DNA of 64,000 bases, taken from the NCBI GenBank assembly GCA_030847615.1, contig JAUMIR010000004.1, positions 274,001,501-274,065,500 on the forward strand, in the 5' to 3' direction. Below the pieces are notes generated by a model. That model was not told the DNA's origin. It saw nothing but the letters and a program-made list of their open reading frames with translations, and searched no databases. Position numbers and translations under genes: made by a program. This stretch comes from Gambelia wislizenii. Taxonomy: Eukaryota > Chordata > Lepidosauria > Squamata > Crotaphytidae. Position 1 is the stretch's first letter, and every line of letters starts with the position of its first letter. Of the stretch, positions 1-11,425 are shown piece by piece.

Positions 1-284
1 CTTAAAGAGTGGTTACACACACTTGCACACATATGTATACACAGAGAGAAAGTGCTACACATATCAACTTCAAGAGAATGTCCAAAGTTTCAAATAACAC
101 ATTCAAAACAAAAGAGAAATAGGGAAAGAAGAACAGAGGTGTTTCTTAAAACAGTTGATATAAAAAAATTACCATAAATTTATGAGTGCCAAACCTCACA
201 TGTGCTTTAACCAAACAACAAGGTCTCAAATGAATCTCAAAGAAAGAAGACATGGAGCCCATTCACATTACAGAAATATAGTAC
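1..284. other. No recognised feature
   Basis: AT-rich sequence with short CA/TA runs near the start. I see no coding potential, terminal inverted repeat or SINE box here. Confidence 0.5.
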
Positions 285-410
285 TGTTATTACACTTTAA
301 CAGCTATGGTTCCAACCTATGGGATCCTGAGGCTTGTAGTTTGCTGAGGTTCCGGACTGCTCTGGCTGAGAATGCTAATTGTCTCTAGCTCAACTGGTGA
401 TTCTAGATTC
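285..410. mobile_element. Short inverted-repeat element, family Q copy 1
   Basis: The block contains an 'acttta ... ctatggttcca ... gggatcctgag ... ttgtagtttgctgagg' pattern. The same pattern recurs near 34,000-34,195 and 36,775-36,965. In the better copies the second half is an inverted version of the first half, ending in 'ttaaagtggtatca', as expected of a small non-autonomous DNA transposon. This copy is diverged and its second arm is weak. No transposase is encoded. The family assignment rests on internal comparison within the window. Confidence 0.45.
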
Positions 411-1858
411 ATAGTCAGAACCTAAGTAGAATAAAACAGCTATCATTCTTTTAAATGGAATAAAAGAGCTATCATTCAGTCACCCTAATGAAAATCATCA
501 TGCCAGGGAGGACAAATGAAGCCAAACTGATTAGTGGAGAGGCATCAAATGGGAGTTTCATGAGCTGAACAGTCTTGCTGTTGCTAAGTTTTGTTGCTCA
601 CTGTTGGCCAGCTGCCTCTGAGTTTTCATGGAGGGAGGGGAAAGGTAACTGGCAGGCATTTGGAACACAAGTTACTGATCAAAGGCACAAATTTTAAATC
701 AAGAGACAGGTGCAACAATGGAGGCCCAGTCATCAACCACCACTTTCCCCTCCTCCCCAACTTGTGATGCAAGAATACAGCTGCCTGTGCAGGTGCTTTT
801 TAGTGTTAGGCAGGAACAAGCTCCTCCAGCTTTCCTAAACATGTACTCTGGTCTCTCCACCCAATAAAAATGATTGTTTCCTTTTACTGTGCTCCAGTCT
901 ACCCCGACCCTTAAAATACATGATTGTGAGCAGTGAATGGTCAATATATTCAACCCAAAACATATTTTCGTGTTAATTTTTTCTAGATAAATGCTGAGCT
1001 ATTTAACACATTACTGAAAATCTTTTAGAATTTACCCAGACTTACCAGCATAAAAGGCTAATTTAGCTTGTTTTTTTTAATTGTACAAACAAAATTGTCG
1101 TGTTTGATGCATCTTTGCCTGATGATGGAGAGTGTCAAGTTCCACCACAAGAATTATCTAGAATATGTTGGTATGTGTTCTGCACTTGACCAGTTTAACT
1201 GAGAGTGTTGTCTACAGTTTTTTACATGTGTAAAAGATGACCTTGAAAATGGTAAGTTCCTGAATCAGCATTTGCAGGGTACATCAACAACCTTGACAGC
1301 AATGAGGAAATAAATTTTACCAGAATTGAGCTATACTTGAACATTTTCAGTATGAAGTATTAGGCAAAGACATATAGGCCTTTGTTCTTACAATACAAGG
1401 TGATGTGTCAGTGATGCATCATCTTCCCTTTACTGTTCCACTGGAAAAAAAAAGCTTGATATTATGCTGAACAGTTTTTATAGAGAATGGCAAATAAGGA
1501 GACACAAAGGTTTGATCTACACATTCAGCCTTTGTGAAACTGCTTCAGAATTTAGCAAGGGGAATGGCATGTTTGAATGCATCTCAGATTAACAAACCCT
1601 GTCATCAAACCCAAACATATCTGTTTACTCCTGAAATGCAAGTTTTTAATGTGCTTAATATGCAGAGCATTCAGATTTGCAGCCTTCCCCACTGCTTCCC
1701 CAGATTTGCAATATTTCCCATAGTTTGAGTATAAACGTTTCCAGTAACATTCAGCATTCATATGAGAGCAAAATCTAATCCACCAAAATTCGATTTTCTG
1801 GTCATGCAAAGGGTCTCCTGTCACCTCCCTTACAGACAAGATAATATATAGACTGTTC
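411..1858. other. No recognised feature
   Basis: AT-rich apparently single-copy sequence. Short ORFs of 64-153 codons on both strands overlap one another and show no recognisable domain. No splice-flanked exon could be supported. Confidence 0.5.
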
Positions 1859-1941
1859 AGGAGCTTGGAAAATTTTCTCTTTTCTTTGGCCATGCTGGCC
1901 GAGGACTTCTGGGAGCTGTTCCAAAAGTAACATTTCCAATG
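1859..1941. mobile_element. Short inverted-repeat element, family R copy 1
   Basis: The block starts with 'gagcttggaaaa' and ends with a rough inverted copy around 'aaaagtaacatttcc'. Its middle reads 'ggccatgctggccgaggacttctggg'-like sequence. Related blocks occur at 4895-4992, about 60,800-60,840 and about 61,830-61,895. It is a degraded MITE-like repeat with no coding capacity. Confidence 0.4.
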
Positions 1942-2060
1942 TCTACATTGTCTAGTTCTTGTCTTCAAAGCATGAGAAGAACCCTCCTGGACTGCACTGG
2001 ACCAACAGTCCACCAGATCTAGCTCCCACAGAGACAGCCAGTGCCTTTTGGAAGCACAGA

Positions 2061-2657
2061 GGACATTATCAGACTAGCGTCTAAAAACGTTGTAATTCCG
2101 CGAACGAAGGTAGCGGGAACATTGTGGCATTATAATACTTATTGTCGCACGTAGCTGTAATCATGTAAAAGAACCACCATGGAACTATTGCACGACCACT
2201 GTTAGCATTTTAAGAACAGGAGTTTACTTCCGCGATTTTGGCATGGGCGAGATTTTAGCAGTTCTCACAAGAAGACATGAGTGCACTTAAAACTACACAA
2301 ATATCTTAATTAACAAAGTAAATGAGCACACAAGCACTGAAATAAACCTAAAAACATGAAAACTAAAGGGGACAGTTCATAAAAAGAACATCCTATGCTT
2401 CATTTTCGTGTTCTCACCCATTCACGCTGTAATCTTGTGATTACTAGGGGATGTGGTTTTGCACACAGTCAATACCACGAAGAAAAGTACTATTGATGAT
2501 CTATTGACGGCTTATCCCGTGAATTGCAAATAATGCCTTTTTCACGGCTGGAGCACAGAATAAGAATGCGAAGACAACGACATTGTGTGATAGCGGGACC
2601 CATCCACACTACCCTGATGTCATAATCCCACGATATTTGCAACCTCTGATAATATCC
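2061..2657. mobile_element. Non-autonomous TIR DNA transposon, family P, ~600 bp class
   Basis: The ends are 'GGACATTATCAGA' on the left and its near inverse 'TCTGATAATATCC' on the right. The interior (for example 'agcagttctcacaagaagacatgagtg', in short stretches, and 'gttcataaaaag') aligns with the element at 63,476-64,000 and, inverted, with 53,538-55,557. No ORF of useful size is present, so mobility would have needed a transposase supplied in trans. The flanking trinucleotides (AGA, TTA) do not match here. The superfamily call comes from better copies with TAA or TAT duplications. Confidence 0.7.
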
Positions 2658-4894
2658 TTAGGATGAACGTTCTCCATTGTTGCCCTGAGCACTTAGAAGT
2701 GGGAGATGTGCTGCCTCTGAATCTGGAGGTCTCATATAATCTCATGGTGAGCAGTCACTGATAAACTTCCATGAGTTTTCTTAACTTTTAAATACAGTTG
2801 TCTAAGGTAGCAGCCATCATCACATCTTAATGAAAGATTCTGTGAAGAAGGACTTCCATTTTTGTCTATCCTGAATCTATCGCTGAACAATTTCCCTGAG
2901 TTACTCCAAGATTTAATGTTCAGGGAGAGGAAGAAAAATGTTGTAGTCCTCTTTCTCTACATGACAGAAAACTTTATAAATCTCTTCCATACACTGCCTC
3001 GCTTATGGTTTTTTTTTTTTTAAAGTAAAGAGCACTCTTTCTTATTAGAGTTAAATACTGGCATTTTAAAACAATGATTTCCAAGTCGCAAGTGAAGACC
3101 TGCTTCTGGACTGTGGGATGTTCATAGATTTGGTTACTAACTGTGAATAGGGGCGGGGGGAGTCAGCAGTTTTAATATATTGACAATAGCAACCAAAATT
3201 GATCTTTAACTCATGGAGTAGATTTCAGAAAAACAAATGACAGAATTCTCCGTCTTTGAAAAGTGGTATCTTTATATAATTTCTCTGCCTGCATGGGTGT
3301 CCCCTTAACATTTGCTTCAAGCAGCTACAGCAAGAAAGGGGGTCATCCATCAACAGTGGCTTGGTGGGGCATGACTGCTAGGTTAAGAATGTTATGGAGC
3401 AAGGATGGACAATGTGTGCCCCCCCAGCCTGTTTTTGTGACCCTCAGCCTCTCCAGACACCATGGACCACCTTTTTTTTCCTGCCCCCAAAGGGTGAGTG
3501 GCTTCTCTGGGAGGAGCAACTCATTTTTTTGAAAAGCTGCATCCCCCTCCCGCATTCTTTAATATCAAAAAAATACCCTGAAGTGGCAGTCTGTGAAGGT
3601 ACCAGGGCAGCAGATTGCCTCTCTCCCCCAACTTGCTGGTGTTGCCCACTTCTGTTATAGAGGTCTGATGGCTCCAGTGCTTGCTACCCCTCCTCAGATC
3701 CCTTCTCTGTGTTGATCCTTGGGGGGGGGGGAAGAGTGCTTAAAGGTGGGATCTTTTAGGATCCCTCTCCACTCCCTTGCTGCTTGATACTATTAAGAGT
3801 GCCAGGGATGTTGAGCGGTGATGATGGTGATAAAATAGAATCATCGGCTACTTGCAGATCCTTAACACTGACAGAATGCCAAGAGGCTGCCATCAGCAAA
3901 TGATTTTGTTATATCACAACCACCATGATGTCCCTGACATGGCATTACTCTGGACTGATGCTACATCAAGATGTTTGGAAGAGATTAAAGTGATATTCTT
4001 TGCTTCAGCTGCTCAATATACTTCTCAATACCATGGAATAGCATTTTTTTTCCCCTTTAAAGACCCACATTTTTCTTGAAGGACCCAGCTCTCATGGCTT
4101 TGGCCAACCAGAAATCAATAGAAGAGGGTCTCAAACACAAGACAACATACCAAACAAAACCATAATAAATAAATAATCAGGCCTCGATCAAATGATAGGA
4201 ACAGTATATAATATTTCAAATAATATTAATACCAATAGCTTGTACAGATAACAAGTACTGTAAACTAAGGTAAATAACAAAAATGCAGACTTGAATAGAA
4301 TTCCAGCAGTTTCTAGCATAGATTACAAACACTCATGAACAGCAACATCATTACTCTTAATGTGATGAAATGGAACAGAGAAGGAATAAAGGTTGTATGT
4401 GTCTAGTCTATGTGTGATAGCAAAGTCTATGCATGATGGCAAGCCAAACACACCCAGGAACATGTGGAGTTGTTTTGTTGGTCTACTTCAGTTGAATTAT
4501 TATCAGTGTTCAACATATGTTTCCAATAGCTACAAATATAAAAAATACAACCCATGCAAACAATGTCTACAATAATAATCAAATTGGAAATCTACTATAA
4601 GGCCTAACTACTGTGCCACTTATTGCATAAGCTCACCAGCTAGTTGCATCAACCCAATATATTAGTGTTTTTCAAGGCAGTACTAGCTGGCTATAATGCT
4701 GAGTCATGATAAATAGTTCCATGCTGGTGTTGGCCCATGTAATCAGTTTAATAATGAACATGATGGATCTTTTATAAGTAGGTGACTAGAAGGATGGGAT
4801 TACAGTGGCATATTTACTTGCTCCTTCAGCTCTGTAACATACCTTTGCACCCTGCTTTCTCAAATCTTGTTCAGATCAGATTGCCTAGTGATTT
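2658..4894. other. No recognised feature; homopolymer runs
   Basis: Apparently unique sequence with a poly-T run near 3009 and a poly-G run near 3721. Overlapping short ORFs at 3263-3660 on both strands lack domains and lie in pyrimidine-rich DNA. Confidence 0.45.
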
Positions 4895-4992
4895 AGAGCT
4901 TGGGAAAGTTCCTTTCTGGACTACGGGCAAAGCCTATACTTGCTAGGGGATTCTGGGAGTAGTTGTCCAAAAAGTAACTTTTCTAAACTCTT
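4895..4992. mobile_element. Short inverted-repeat element, family R copy 2
   Basis: This is the clearest copy of family R. 'agagcttgggaaagtt' at the left is mirrored by 'aacttttctaaactct' at the right, and 'tggactac' by 'gtagttgtcca'. The inner 'gggattctgggagtagttg' reads, on the other strand, close to the ACTACAACTCCCAG core bound by ZNF143 in vertebrates. It is a ~100 bp hairpin-capable non-autonomous DNA element. Confidence 0.6.
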
Positions 4993-5633
4993 GCTGAAAT
5001 ACAAAATATAGATAATCTTGCCCTCTGGACATTGTTTCAGAGTACTTTGACAAGACTTCCTCCCATTTTGAGTGCAACTATATAGACGCTCAGTATTTTC
5101 TTTGCCTAGTAGAAGTGTTTGTAGTCAAGAGAAGACTGGAGGCTACAGTAAGTCACCAAAAATTTTGAGCTTATTTCAGATAACTTTGAATACCACTAAA
5201 ATGCCCAGCAGATTGTGTCCATATTAGCTGGTTCTACTATTCTTAATGAATGCCTTTTGTGCATACATGCATACTGTATAGGCTTGACTGCCACTGTACA
5301 TATAGAAACACTGTGTATTACACCCAGCAACACACCATATGTTAACAGCCACCAAATGTAGTTCTATGTATGGAAACACCATGTAATGAAATATACTGTG
5401 CACTAATGGCACATGCATGCTATTCATCTGATGATTACAAAATGAGGTGATGGCTTGTATGTGTAAGTAGACTATCACAGATACCCAATCCTTTTTGAAA
5501 ATATATTTGTACACAATTTAAGGGAGAGAAATGAAGTGATATGAAAGTTTGTGTGATTCAGACCAGAATTAACTAATCTGGGCAGTTAATTATCAATTTC
5601 TTCAAGAATGTTGCCACTGGTGGGTGGACATGT
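4993..5633. other. No recognised feature
   Basis: AT-rich sequence without a recognised repeat end. The 96-codon reverse ORF at 5224-5514 has no domain and a composition like the surrounding DNA. Confidence 0.45.
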
Positions 5634-5802
5634 TAACATATAGTATTAACAACTGTTTAATGCACTTGAGCTGATATATGAGAAGAAAAGATAGATTGTA
5701 AGCCTGAGGGCAGGGAACTGTTAAATTAACCATTTATAAACCACTCTGATAGCCTTTGTGGCTGAAGAGTGGGGTATAAATATAATAAATAAATAAATAA
5801 AC
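5634..5802 (+). mobile_element. tRNA-derived SINE with L2-like 3' end, 5'-truncated
   Basis: Only the 3' half is present. It carries 'tttataaaccactctgatagc', the conserved 'ctttgtggctgaagagtgggg' segment (short pieces) and 'tataaata' followed by a (TAAA)n tail. The same unit appears more fully at 13,428-13,709 and 18,911-19,184 on the other strand, where the tRNA-like head is visible. The end resembles L2 LINE 3' ends, which suggests L2-driven retroposition. A short duplication of 'cagaagagccagt' follows the tail. Confidence 0.7.
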
Positions 5803-5849
5803 AGAAGAGCCAGTTATATGAGAAGAAAACAGAAGAGCCAGTGCAGAGG

Positions 5850-7638
5850 TGCAGAAAAAGCTATCCGTTATGCTTTTTCTTGTGTTGTTTTGCTTAAAAA
5901 CTGTGCTTTAAAAGATGGAGCCATCTGGGATGCAAAAGACTGGCCTGGGAACTACAGTGTGCCAAATGGCTGCTAAACAACAAACAAGCAAAACAAAACC
6001 CAGCCCTACCTCTACCCCAACAGGGCTGTTAGAAAGCTGTACTTGTTAGGCACTTTGGCAACACAGATGGCATGAAGAAAACTTACCCAATTGACCTCAT
6101 TTAACTGATAGAGGATCCAGGGTGGTTGAAAGGCCATTCTGTGAAGCTGGTAACAGAGACCATGCATGTAACAGTCTATAATGTGTATGACTATCTTCTG
6201 TTGGAGCTTTCTCTTAAAATAAAATACTGTACTAAGCACTGAAGGAAATTAAAAGGAAATTGGGCAAAACTATCTACTTAAGCATTCTTGGCTTGAATCA
6301 TTTTGACAGTATCCTGTTCACCTTCAAAAGAACAAATTTTCTCCCAAAATATTAAATGGAAAAAGTATAACAAGGAAGAAGTGAAATGGAAAATTGCTAA
6401 AGCCTAAGAACATAGAATATAGAAAGACAGCTTTCTTCCTGAAAGCTGTGAGATGATACAAGAAGAAGAAAAAAAGGCTGGGGCCAGGAGGAGAGCTTGC
6501 AGTCTGAGTGTGGAAGAACTGAGGCAAGGAAGAGCAAAACTGAAAACAGAATGTGAAATAATTGATTTTCTTATGGAAAGATTGAAAAAAGAATTATATG
6601 CGGGAAAGAATATAGACAGGCAGTTGCAATACCATAAATAACTTTCTTTAAGCCAGATTTTCCATAAAGCGCTTAAACATAATTGGTCTGGTCATCTGTT
6701 AGAAAGCTGGATTTTTTCCAGCTCATCATACCTTGGTCCAGAGAGCTTATTTATTGGTCCCCTTTACTCCTAAAAAGATGCCTTGGGTTCTGAGATTTCA
6801 ATCCTCGGATACCACACTATATGGGCAAGGGTGGGGTAGAGCACTTGGTGGTTCATATTTCTTTGTAAGCTATTGCTTTAAAACACCCCCTGTGCATTTA
6901 TGTTTGTGATTGCTATTTTTAAAAGCATGCAAAATATAATCTTTCTGATTTTCAGTATTTTATCAGCTCTAATGTCACCTTTACTCCAAAGAACAGAGGA
7001 AGACATACGTAACATAACCTCACAGTACAGATCTTCACAATAACTCTGAACTCAAGGGTTCAGGCAACGAAGGAGGCACAGGAAGTTCAATGCCTTCTTC
7101 TCTTCTGCTGGAACTGTTTCCTGCCCAGTTGACTATCTTGTGGAAGGTGATCCAGGAAGCAGGTGACAACAACATCAGACAAATCCACCTGCTCCAGCAG
7201 GACTGTTCCCTCTGTCAGCATGCAGCTTTCTCATCAAATCACACAGAATGTCAACTGCACAATTTACAACTTTTTTTGTTTTCTCAGAGGCAAGTGGCCC
7301 TCCTCTTAAGTTTTCACCAAAGCACATGTAGACACAAATTTAATATTTATTTTCCAGCTGACACTTCCCAAGGAGCCACCCTCTCCCCGGGCACACCTGT
7401 TTGAGATCATACTAAACCTCCTATTGACACCAATGGAAAATGTTTTTCCATAGTCTCTGACTCAAGTGTTTAAGGGGGCTGACGTTGATTATTGGTGGAC
7501 CTGTGACTGGGAAACAATGATCTAAATTTCTCTTCTCGTGTTGCAATCCTAACCCAGATCAGTCCCTTCTGCACTTATAACTGAAGGTTTTGGGGAAAAC
7601 AAAACAGAGAGAGAGCTTCATGCTACATATTTAACATA
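5850..7638. other. Mostly unrecognised; contains a weak charged ORF
   Basis: No repeat was recognised. On the + strand 6453-6641 encodes 62 residues rich in Lys, Glu and Arg that could form a coiled coil (for example 'FLMERLKKELYAGKN'), ending in TAA. I do not recognise it, no clear polypyrimidine-AG acceptor precedes it, and the flanking DNA is ordinary AT-rich sequence. It could be a terminal exon or chance, and I favour chance. Confidence 0.3.
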
Positions 7639-7802
7639 ACATGAGTACCTGGCTTGTGGGGGCAATTAGCTAACACACATTGGAAACCACTTAATGTGGT
7701 GTAGATATGTAAAGTGCTATTGCTTAACAATTTGTAAGCAGCTCTAAAAGCCTTTGTGGCTGAAGAGTGGCATATAAATACCTAAATAAATAAATAAATA
7801 AA
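7639..7802 (+). mobile_element. tRNA-derived SINE with L2-like 3' end, 5'-truncated
   Basis: It matches the central and 3' parts of the SINE family seen at 18,911-19,184: 'atgagtacctggcttgtgg', 'gcaattagctaacacacatt', 'ctttgtggctgaagagtgg', then (TAAA)n. The tRNA-like head with A and B boxes is missing. Confidence 0.75.
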
Positions 7803-8115
7803 ACATTGTTTGATTCTAAGGCCAACTGTCAAGGAAGGCAGGGAAAGACAGCCATGGATGCCCATTCCATACACTTTCCCTCACAGCCCATCTGCTATCC
7901 ATTGGTGAAGATGGAAATGATTCCACAAGAGGAAAATACCTGCTCCTGTTCCAGCTGGGCTGGTTTTGTTTTGTTTCGTTTGAAATGATCAGTGTGTATT
8001 GTATCCATTGCAGTCTATGAAAGTCAACCACTCTAGGAACATTCAGTTAGAAAGCAGGATATATAAATCTTCTGAAACAAACTCTGGGAAATAGGCTAGA
8101 TGGAAAGAGTCTCCT
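7803..8115. other. No recognised feature
   Basis: Unremarkable sequence between a SINE tail and a TIR element. Overlapping ORFs on both strands are without domains. Confidence 0.4.
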
Positions 8116-8665
8116 GGGACTTTATCACATGAGGTACTATTCCAAAATTACAGCAAGGTATTAGAGAATTTGGCCAGTACTTATTGCACAACATCATCTC
8201 TATCCAGTTGCTGGTTTGCATTCCAGGTGTGTCTGTAGCACAAGGCTCTCAATGCCACTGCTATGCCAGTATTCCCCTTCGTGTGATAAGTCCCTTCCAC
8301 AGCAGTAGCAGTATGACGGAAGTCATGTGGCATGAGGGAGCGTGATCCTGTTTCTCTCCTCCTCTTCCCCTCGCTATTCCCAAGTGTCAAGATTGTGTTT
8401 TTTTTCTCTGTGCCTTTATTCCCCCTCCCTTTCCTGCTGTGATTGTGTCATTATGAGGAAACAATAAAATAAAAATAAAATAACCCTGAAGACAGGGTTA
8501 CGGACCCAGTGTGGAAGGAGAGAAGATTGCCAAAGCAGCACAATTGCAGCACACTCACATGATTGAAAAGACAGTGTGATAATGAATGCTTTCAAATAGG
8601 TATGTTCCCATTTACGTCACTTACACGATTGTTGCAAGAAAAGAGGCTGGTGTGATAAAGTTCCC
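8116..8665. mobile_element. Non-autonomous TIR DNA transposon, family P-like, ~550 bp
   Basis: 'GGGACTTTATCACA' at the left is matched by 'TGTGATAAAGTTCCC' at the right. The length and terminus resemble family P members, which have GGACTTTATCAGAC ends. No ORF is encoded. Flanking trinucleotides do not match, so target duplication is not visible. The interior includes an A-rich tract near 8465-8485. Confidence 0.55.
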
Positions 8666-8894
8666 GGTGGCTTTTTATGGTTAAGAAGAAATCAAATCTT
8701 ATTCTAAGTCCAACATTTGTGTTTAAAGCAACCCAAAATTTAATCCAAGTTATATGAGCAAATATGAATTCTTACATTTCTCACTGTTTGCACAATGAGA
8801 ACTATAAAATTGGTTGATAGATTTTTATTGTGATAGTAAAAAAAAACCCAAAACACTGTTCTAGAACTTAGGAGGTGCCAACCTCTTGTTGCCT

Positions 8895-9040
8895 TCCATT
8901 TTATTTTATTTTATTTTTTATTTTTATCCCACCTTTCTCCCAAAATGGGACAGTCCAGAAATTGGAGTTTTAAAAATTACAGTTAAAAGGCTGAATAATT
9001 CAAATATTTTTTAAAAATCACATTAGAAACATTAATTTGA
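8895..9040 (-). mobile_element. L2-like LINE 3' end
   Basis: Repeated TTTTA units are followed by 'ttatcccacctttctcccaaaatggga'-type sequence (in pieces). On the minus strand this reads as an L2-type 3' end with a simple A-rich tail. Only the non-coding terminus remains. Confidence 0.6.
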
Positions 9041-9094
9041 AAGAAACTTTAAAAGTCAACTAAAATATAACAACAATGGTAAAAAATACCAAAA

Positions 9095-9095
<1 letters not shown>

Positions 9096-9128
<33 letters not shown>

Positions 9129-9135
9129 GGAGGAT
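9096..9135. repeat. GT/GA simple repeat
   Basis: A (GT)n run passes into a (GA)n run with G interruptions. Confidence 0.85.
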
Positions 9136-9214
9136 ATTTCTGAACCTTGTTCTCCAGTACTTCTAAATGTCCTCAGAGCTCTTTTCATACCTACTGCACT
9201 TATCCAAATGTCTT

Positions 9215-9258
9215 AATTCCATGTATTGTGATGTCAATTCCATGTGCTGTGATGTCAG
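9215..9258 (+). repeat. Two-copy ~22 bp tandem duplication
   Basis: 'aattccatgtattgtgatgtc' is followed immediately by 'aattccatgtgctgtgatgtc'. It lies in a pyrimidine-rich stretch whose long + strand ORF (9147-9611) I do not regard as a gene. Confidence 0.7.
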
Positions 9259-9680
9259 CCCCCTTTGCATTACTGCTCCTTTCTCTTATTTGGGTCCATC
9301 CCCTCTTACTCAGGCACATCCTTCAACAGCACTGCTTCCATTTTCTTCCTTTCTTTTCCTTGTCTACAGATGGGGGAAGCAGCTGTTTACTAATTGCCCT
9401 CTTCAGAATAAGTAGTTTTTATAAGCAAATGGAGCCACTGGGGGCCAAACTAAGAATAATGTTAGCTGAAGTTTTTTTAAAAAAAGTGCTGAAACTAAGA
9501 CTTCTTATTTTGGAAGAAAATACCCATCCTAGACCACACTCCTGGTCCAGATTGGGGTATGTGAGTGTTTTTTTGTTCTCCTTTTCCCTAATGAGAATTG
9601 CTCTCTTCTGAGTCTCATGCTCCTGAAGCACTGTTTAGTGCAAGCAGCTTTGGGGTATAAATAGCAACATCAGGGCCCTT

Positions 9681-10048
9681 TCACAAAACAAAATATTAAC
9701 CCCATGGAGTTGTTTAGATGATGAAAAAACCCCTCAAAGAATATGGGCAGAACACCTTTTGTCCAGATGAGTTTCTTCTGGGATTCGCGATATTCAGAAG
9801 GAGGGGGGCTGAAAACTCAAAGTAGTTCATGATTACAACTTTCGCTGTTTCTCACAATCTTTTTTTAAAAGTACATGAAAATGTGCAGAACAGGCCATCT
9901 GAACAACCAATTTAAATTGGGGCACATCCAGGTAGTCAGAACATGATTGGTTAGATGTGCACGAGTGTGGGCTTGCTGGTGACGAAGTGGCCTGAGCCAC
10001 CATTGTTGTTCTTGGTGGACACGATCAAGTGCTATTTTCAAGCGTCAG
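9681..10048 (+). mobile_element. Non-autonomous DNA transposon, family X copy 1 (interrupted)
   Basis: It shares an ordered set of blocks with the copies at 41,709-42,402 and 39,593-40,213: an 'accttttgtccag' block, an 'atattcagaaggagg' block, a 'gattggttagatgtg' block and a 'gaagtggcctgagcc' block. The copy stops where the reverse-strand CR1 begins. Its expected right end (GACAAGCCC-type) was not found beyond the CR1. Confidence 0.6.
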
Positions 10049-11425
10049 AGGAAAAAAAAAAAAAGTTAAGTGTATTCCACTTCCAAGCAGCTCTTACTGT
10101 CAGTAAGTTGTTCTTAATGTTTAGGTGGAATCTCTTTTCCTGTGGTTTGAACCCATTGCTCCATGTCCTAGTCTCTGGAGCAGCAGAAAACAAGCTTGCC
10201 TCAACATCAGTATGACATCCCTTCAAATATTTAAACATGGCTATCACGTCCCCTCTCAACCTTCTCTTCTCCAGACGAAACATGCCCAGTTCCCTAAGCC
10301 GCTCCTCATACGGCATGGCCTCCTGACCTCCCACCATACTGGTCACCCTCCTCTGGACACGTTCCAGCTTCTCAATATCCTTCCTGAATTGTGGTGCCCA
10401 GAACTGGACACAGTATTCCAGGTGAGGTCTGACCAAAGCAGAATAGAGTGGCACTATTATTTCCATTGATCTAGACACTATACTCCTATTAATGCAGCCT
10501 AGAATCGCATTGGCTTTTTTAGCTGATGCATCACATTGCTAACTCATGTTCAGCTTGCGTTCGCCTAAGACTCCTAGATCCTTTTCGCATGTACTGCCCT
10601 CAAGCCATGTGTCACCCATCCTATATCTCTGCATGTCATTTTTACTGCGCAAGTGTAGTATCCTACATTTCTCCCTGTTGAAATTCATTTTGTTAGTATT
10701 GGCCCAGTTTTCTAATCTGTTGAGGTCATTTTAGATTCTGATCCTGTCCTCTGGGGTATTCGCTACCCCTCCTAATTTGGTGTCATCTGCAAACTTGATA
10801 AGCGTACCCTCTATTCCCTCATCCAAGTCATTGAGAAAGATGTTGAATAGCACTGGGTCCAGGACAGAACTCTGTGGCATGCTAGTCACTTCTCTCCAGA
10901 ATGAAAATTAGCCATTGGTGACTACCCTTGGAGGTTGGTCAGTCAACCAATTACAAATCCACCTAACAGTTGCATTGTCTACCCCATGGGTTACTAATTT
11001 TTTTGCTAGAATGTCATGGGGAACCTTGTCAAAAGCCTTACTGAAATCAAGATGCACTACATCCACCGCATTCCCTTCATCTATCAAGTTTGTAACTCTA
11101 TCAAAAAAAGAGAGATTAGATTAGTCTGGCACGATTTGTTTTTGAGAAACCCATGTTGACTTTTTGTGAGCATGGCATTCTTTTCTAAGTGGTTACAGAC
11201 TGTCTGTTTAATGATCTGCTCTACAATCTTTCCTAGTACTGATGTCAGGCTGACTGGGTGGTAATTATTTGGGGCTTCTCCCCCCCCCTTTTTTTTTTTA
11301 AAAAAAAAAGATGGGAACAACATTTGCCCTCTTCCAGTCTGCTGGGACCTCTCCTGTTCTCCAGGAATTCTCAAAGATTATTGACAGTAGCTCTGAGATT
11401 ACTTTTGCCAGTTCTTTCATATCAT
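10049..11425 (-). mobile_element. CR1 LINE fragment encoding reverse transcriptase
   Basis: Read on the minus strand, this gives consecutive CR1 reverse-transcriptase blocks. First comes 'PVSLTSVLGKIVEQIIK' and 'SQHGFLKNKSC' (ORF 11,084-11,374). Next is the catalytic 'LDFSKAFDKVPH' block near 11,030-11,075 and a 'FADDTK' active-site block near 10,770-10,795. The C-terminal block '[19 protein letters not shown]' and 'YEERLRELGMF' follows in ORF 10,038-10,478. The reading frame is broken several times. The element is truncated at both ends: the 5' end, with the endonuclease, is missing, and the 3' end stops in the last coding section at an A-rich junction rather than at the usual ATTCTATGATTCTATG-type terminus. 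It is a dead copy. Confidence 0.93.

Noticed and set aside
7090..7404. 104-codon + strand ORF
   Set aside because: It has no domain and no splice or promoter context, and its composition matches random frames in the neighbourhood.
9147..9611. 154-codon ORF rich in Leu, Phe and Ser
   Set aside because: It lies in pyrimidine-rich DNA with an internal tandem duplication. It has no domain, and overlapping frames on both strands are also open.
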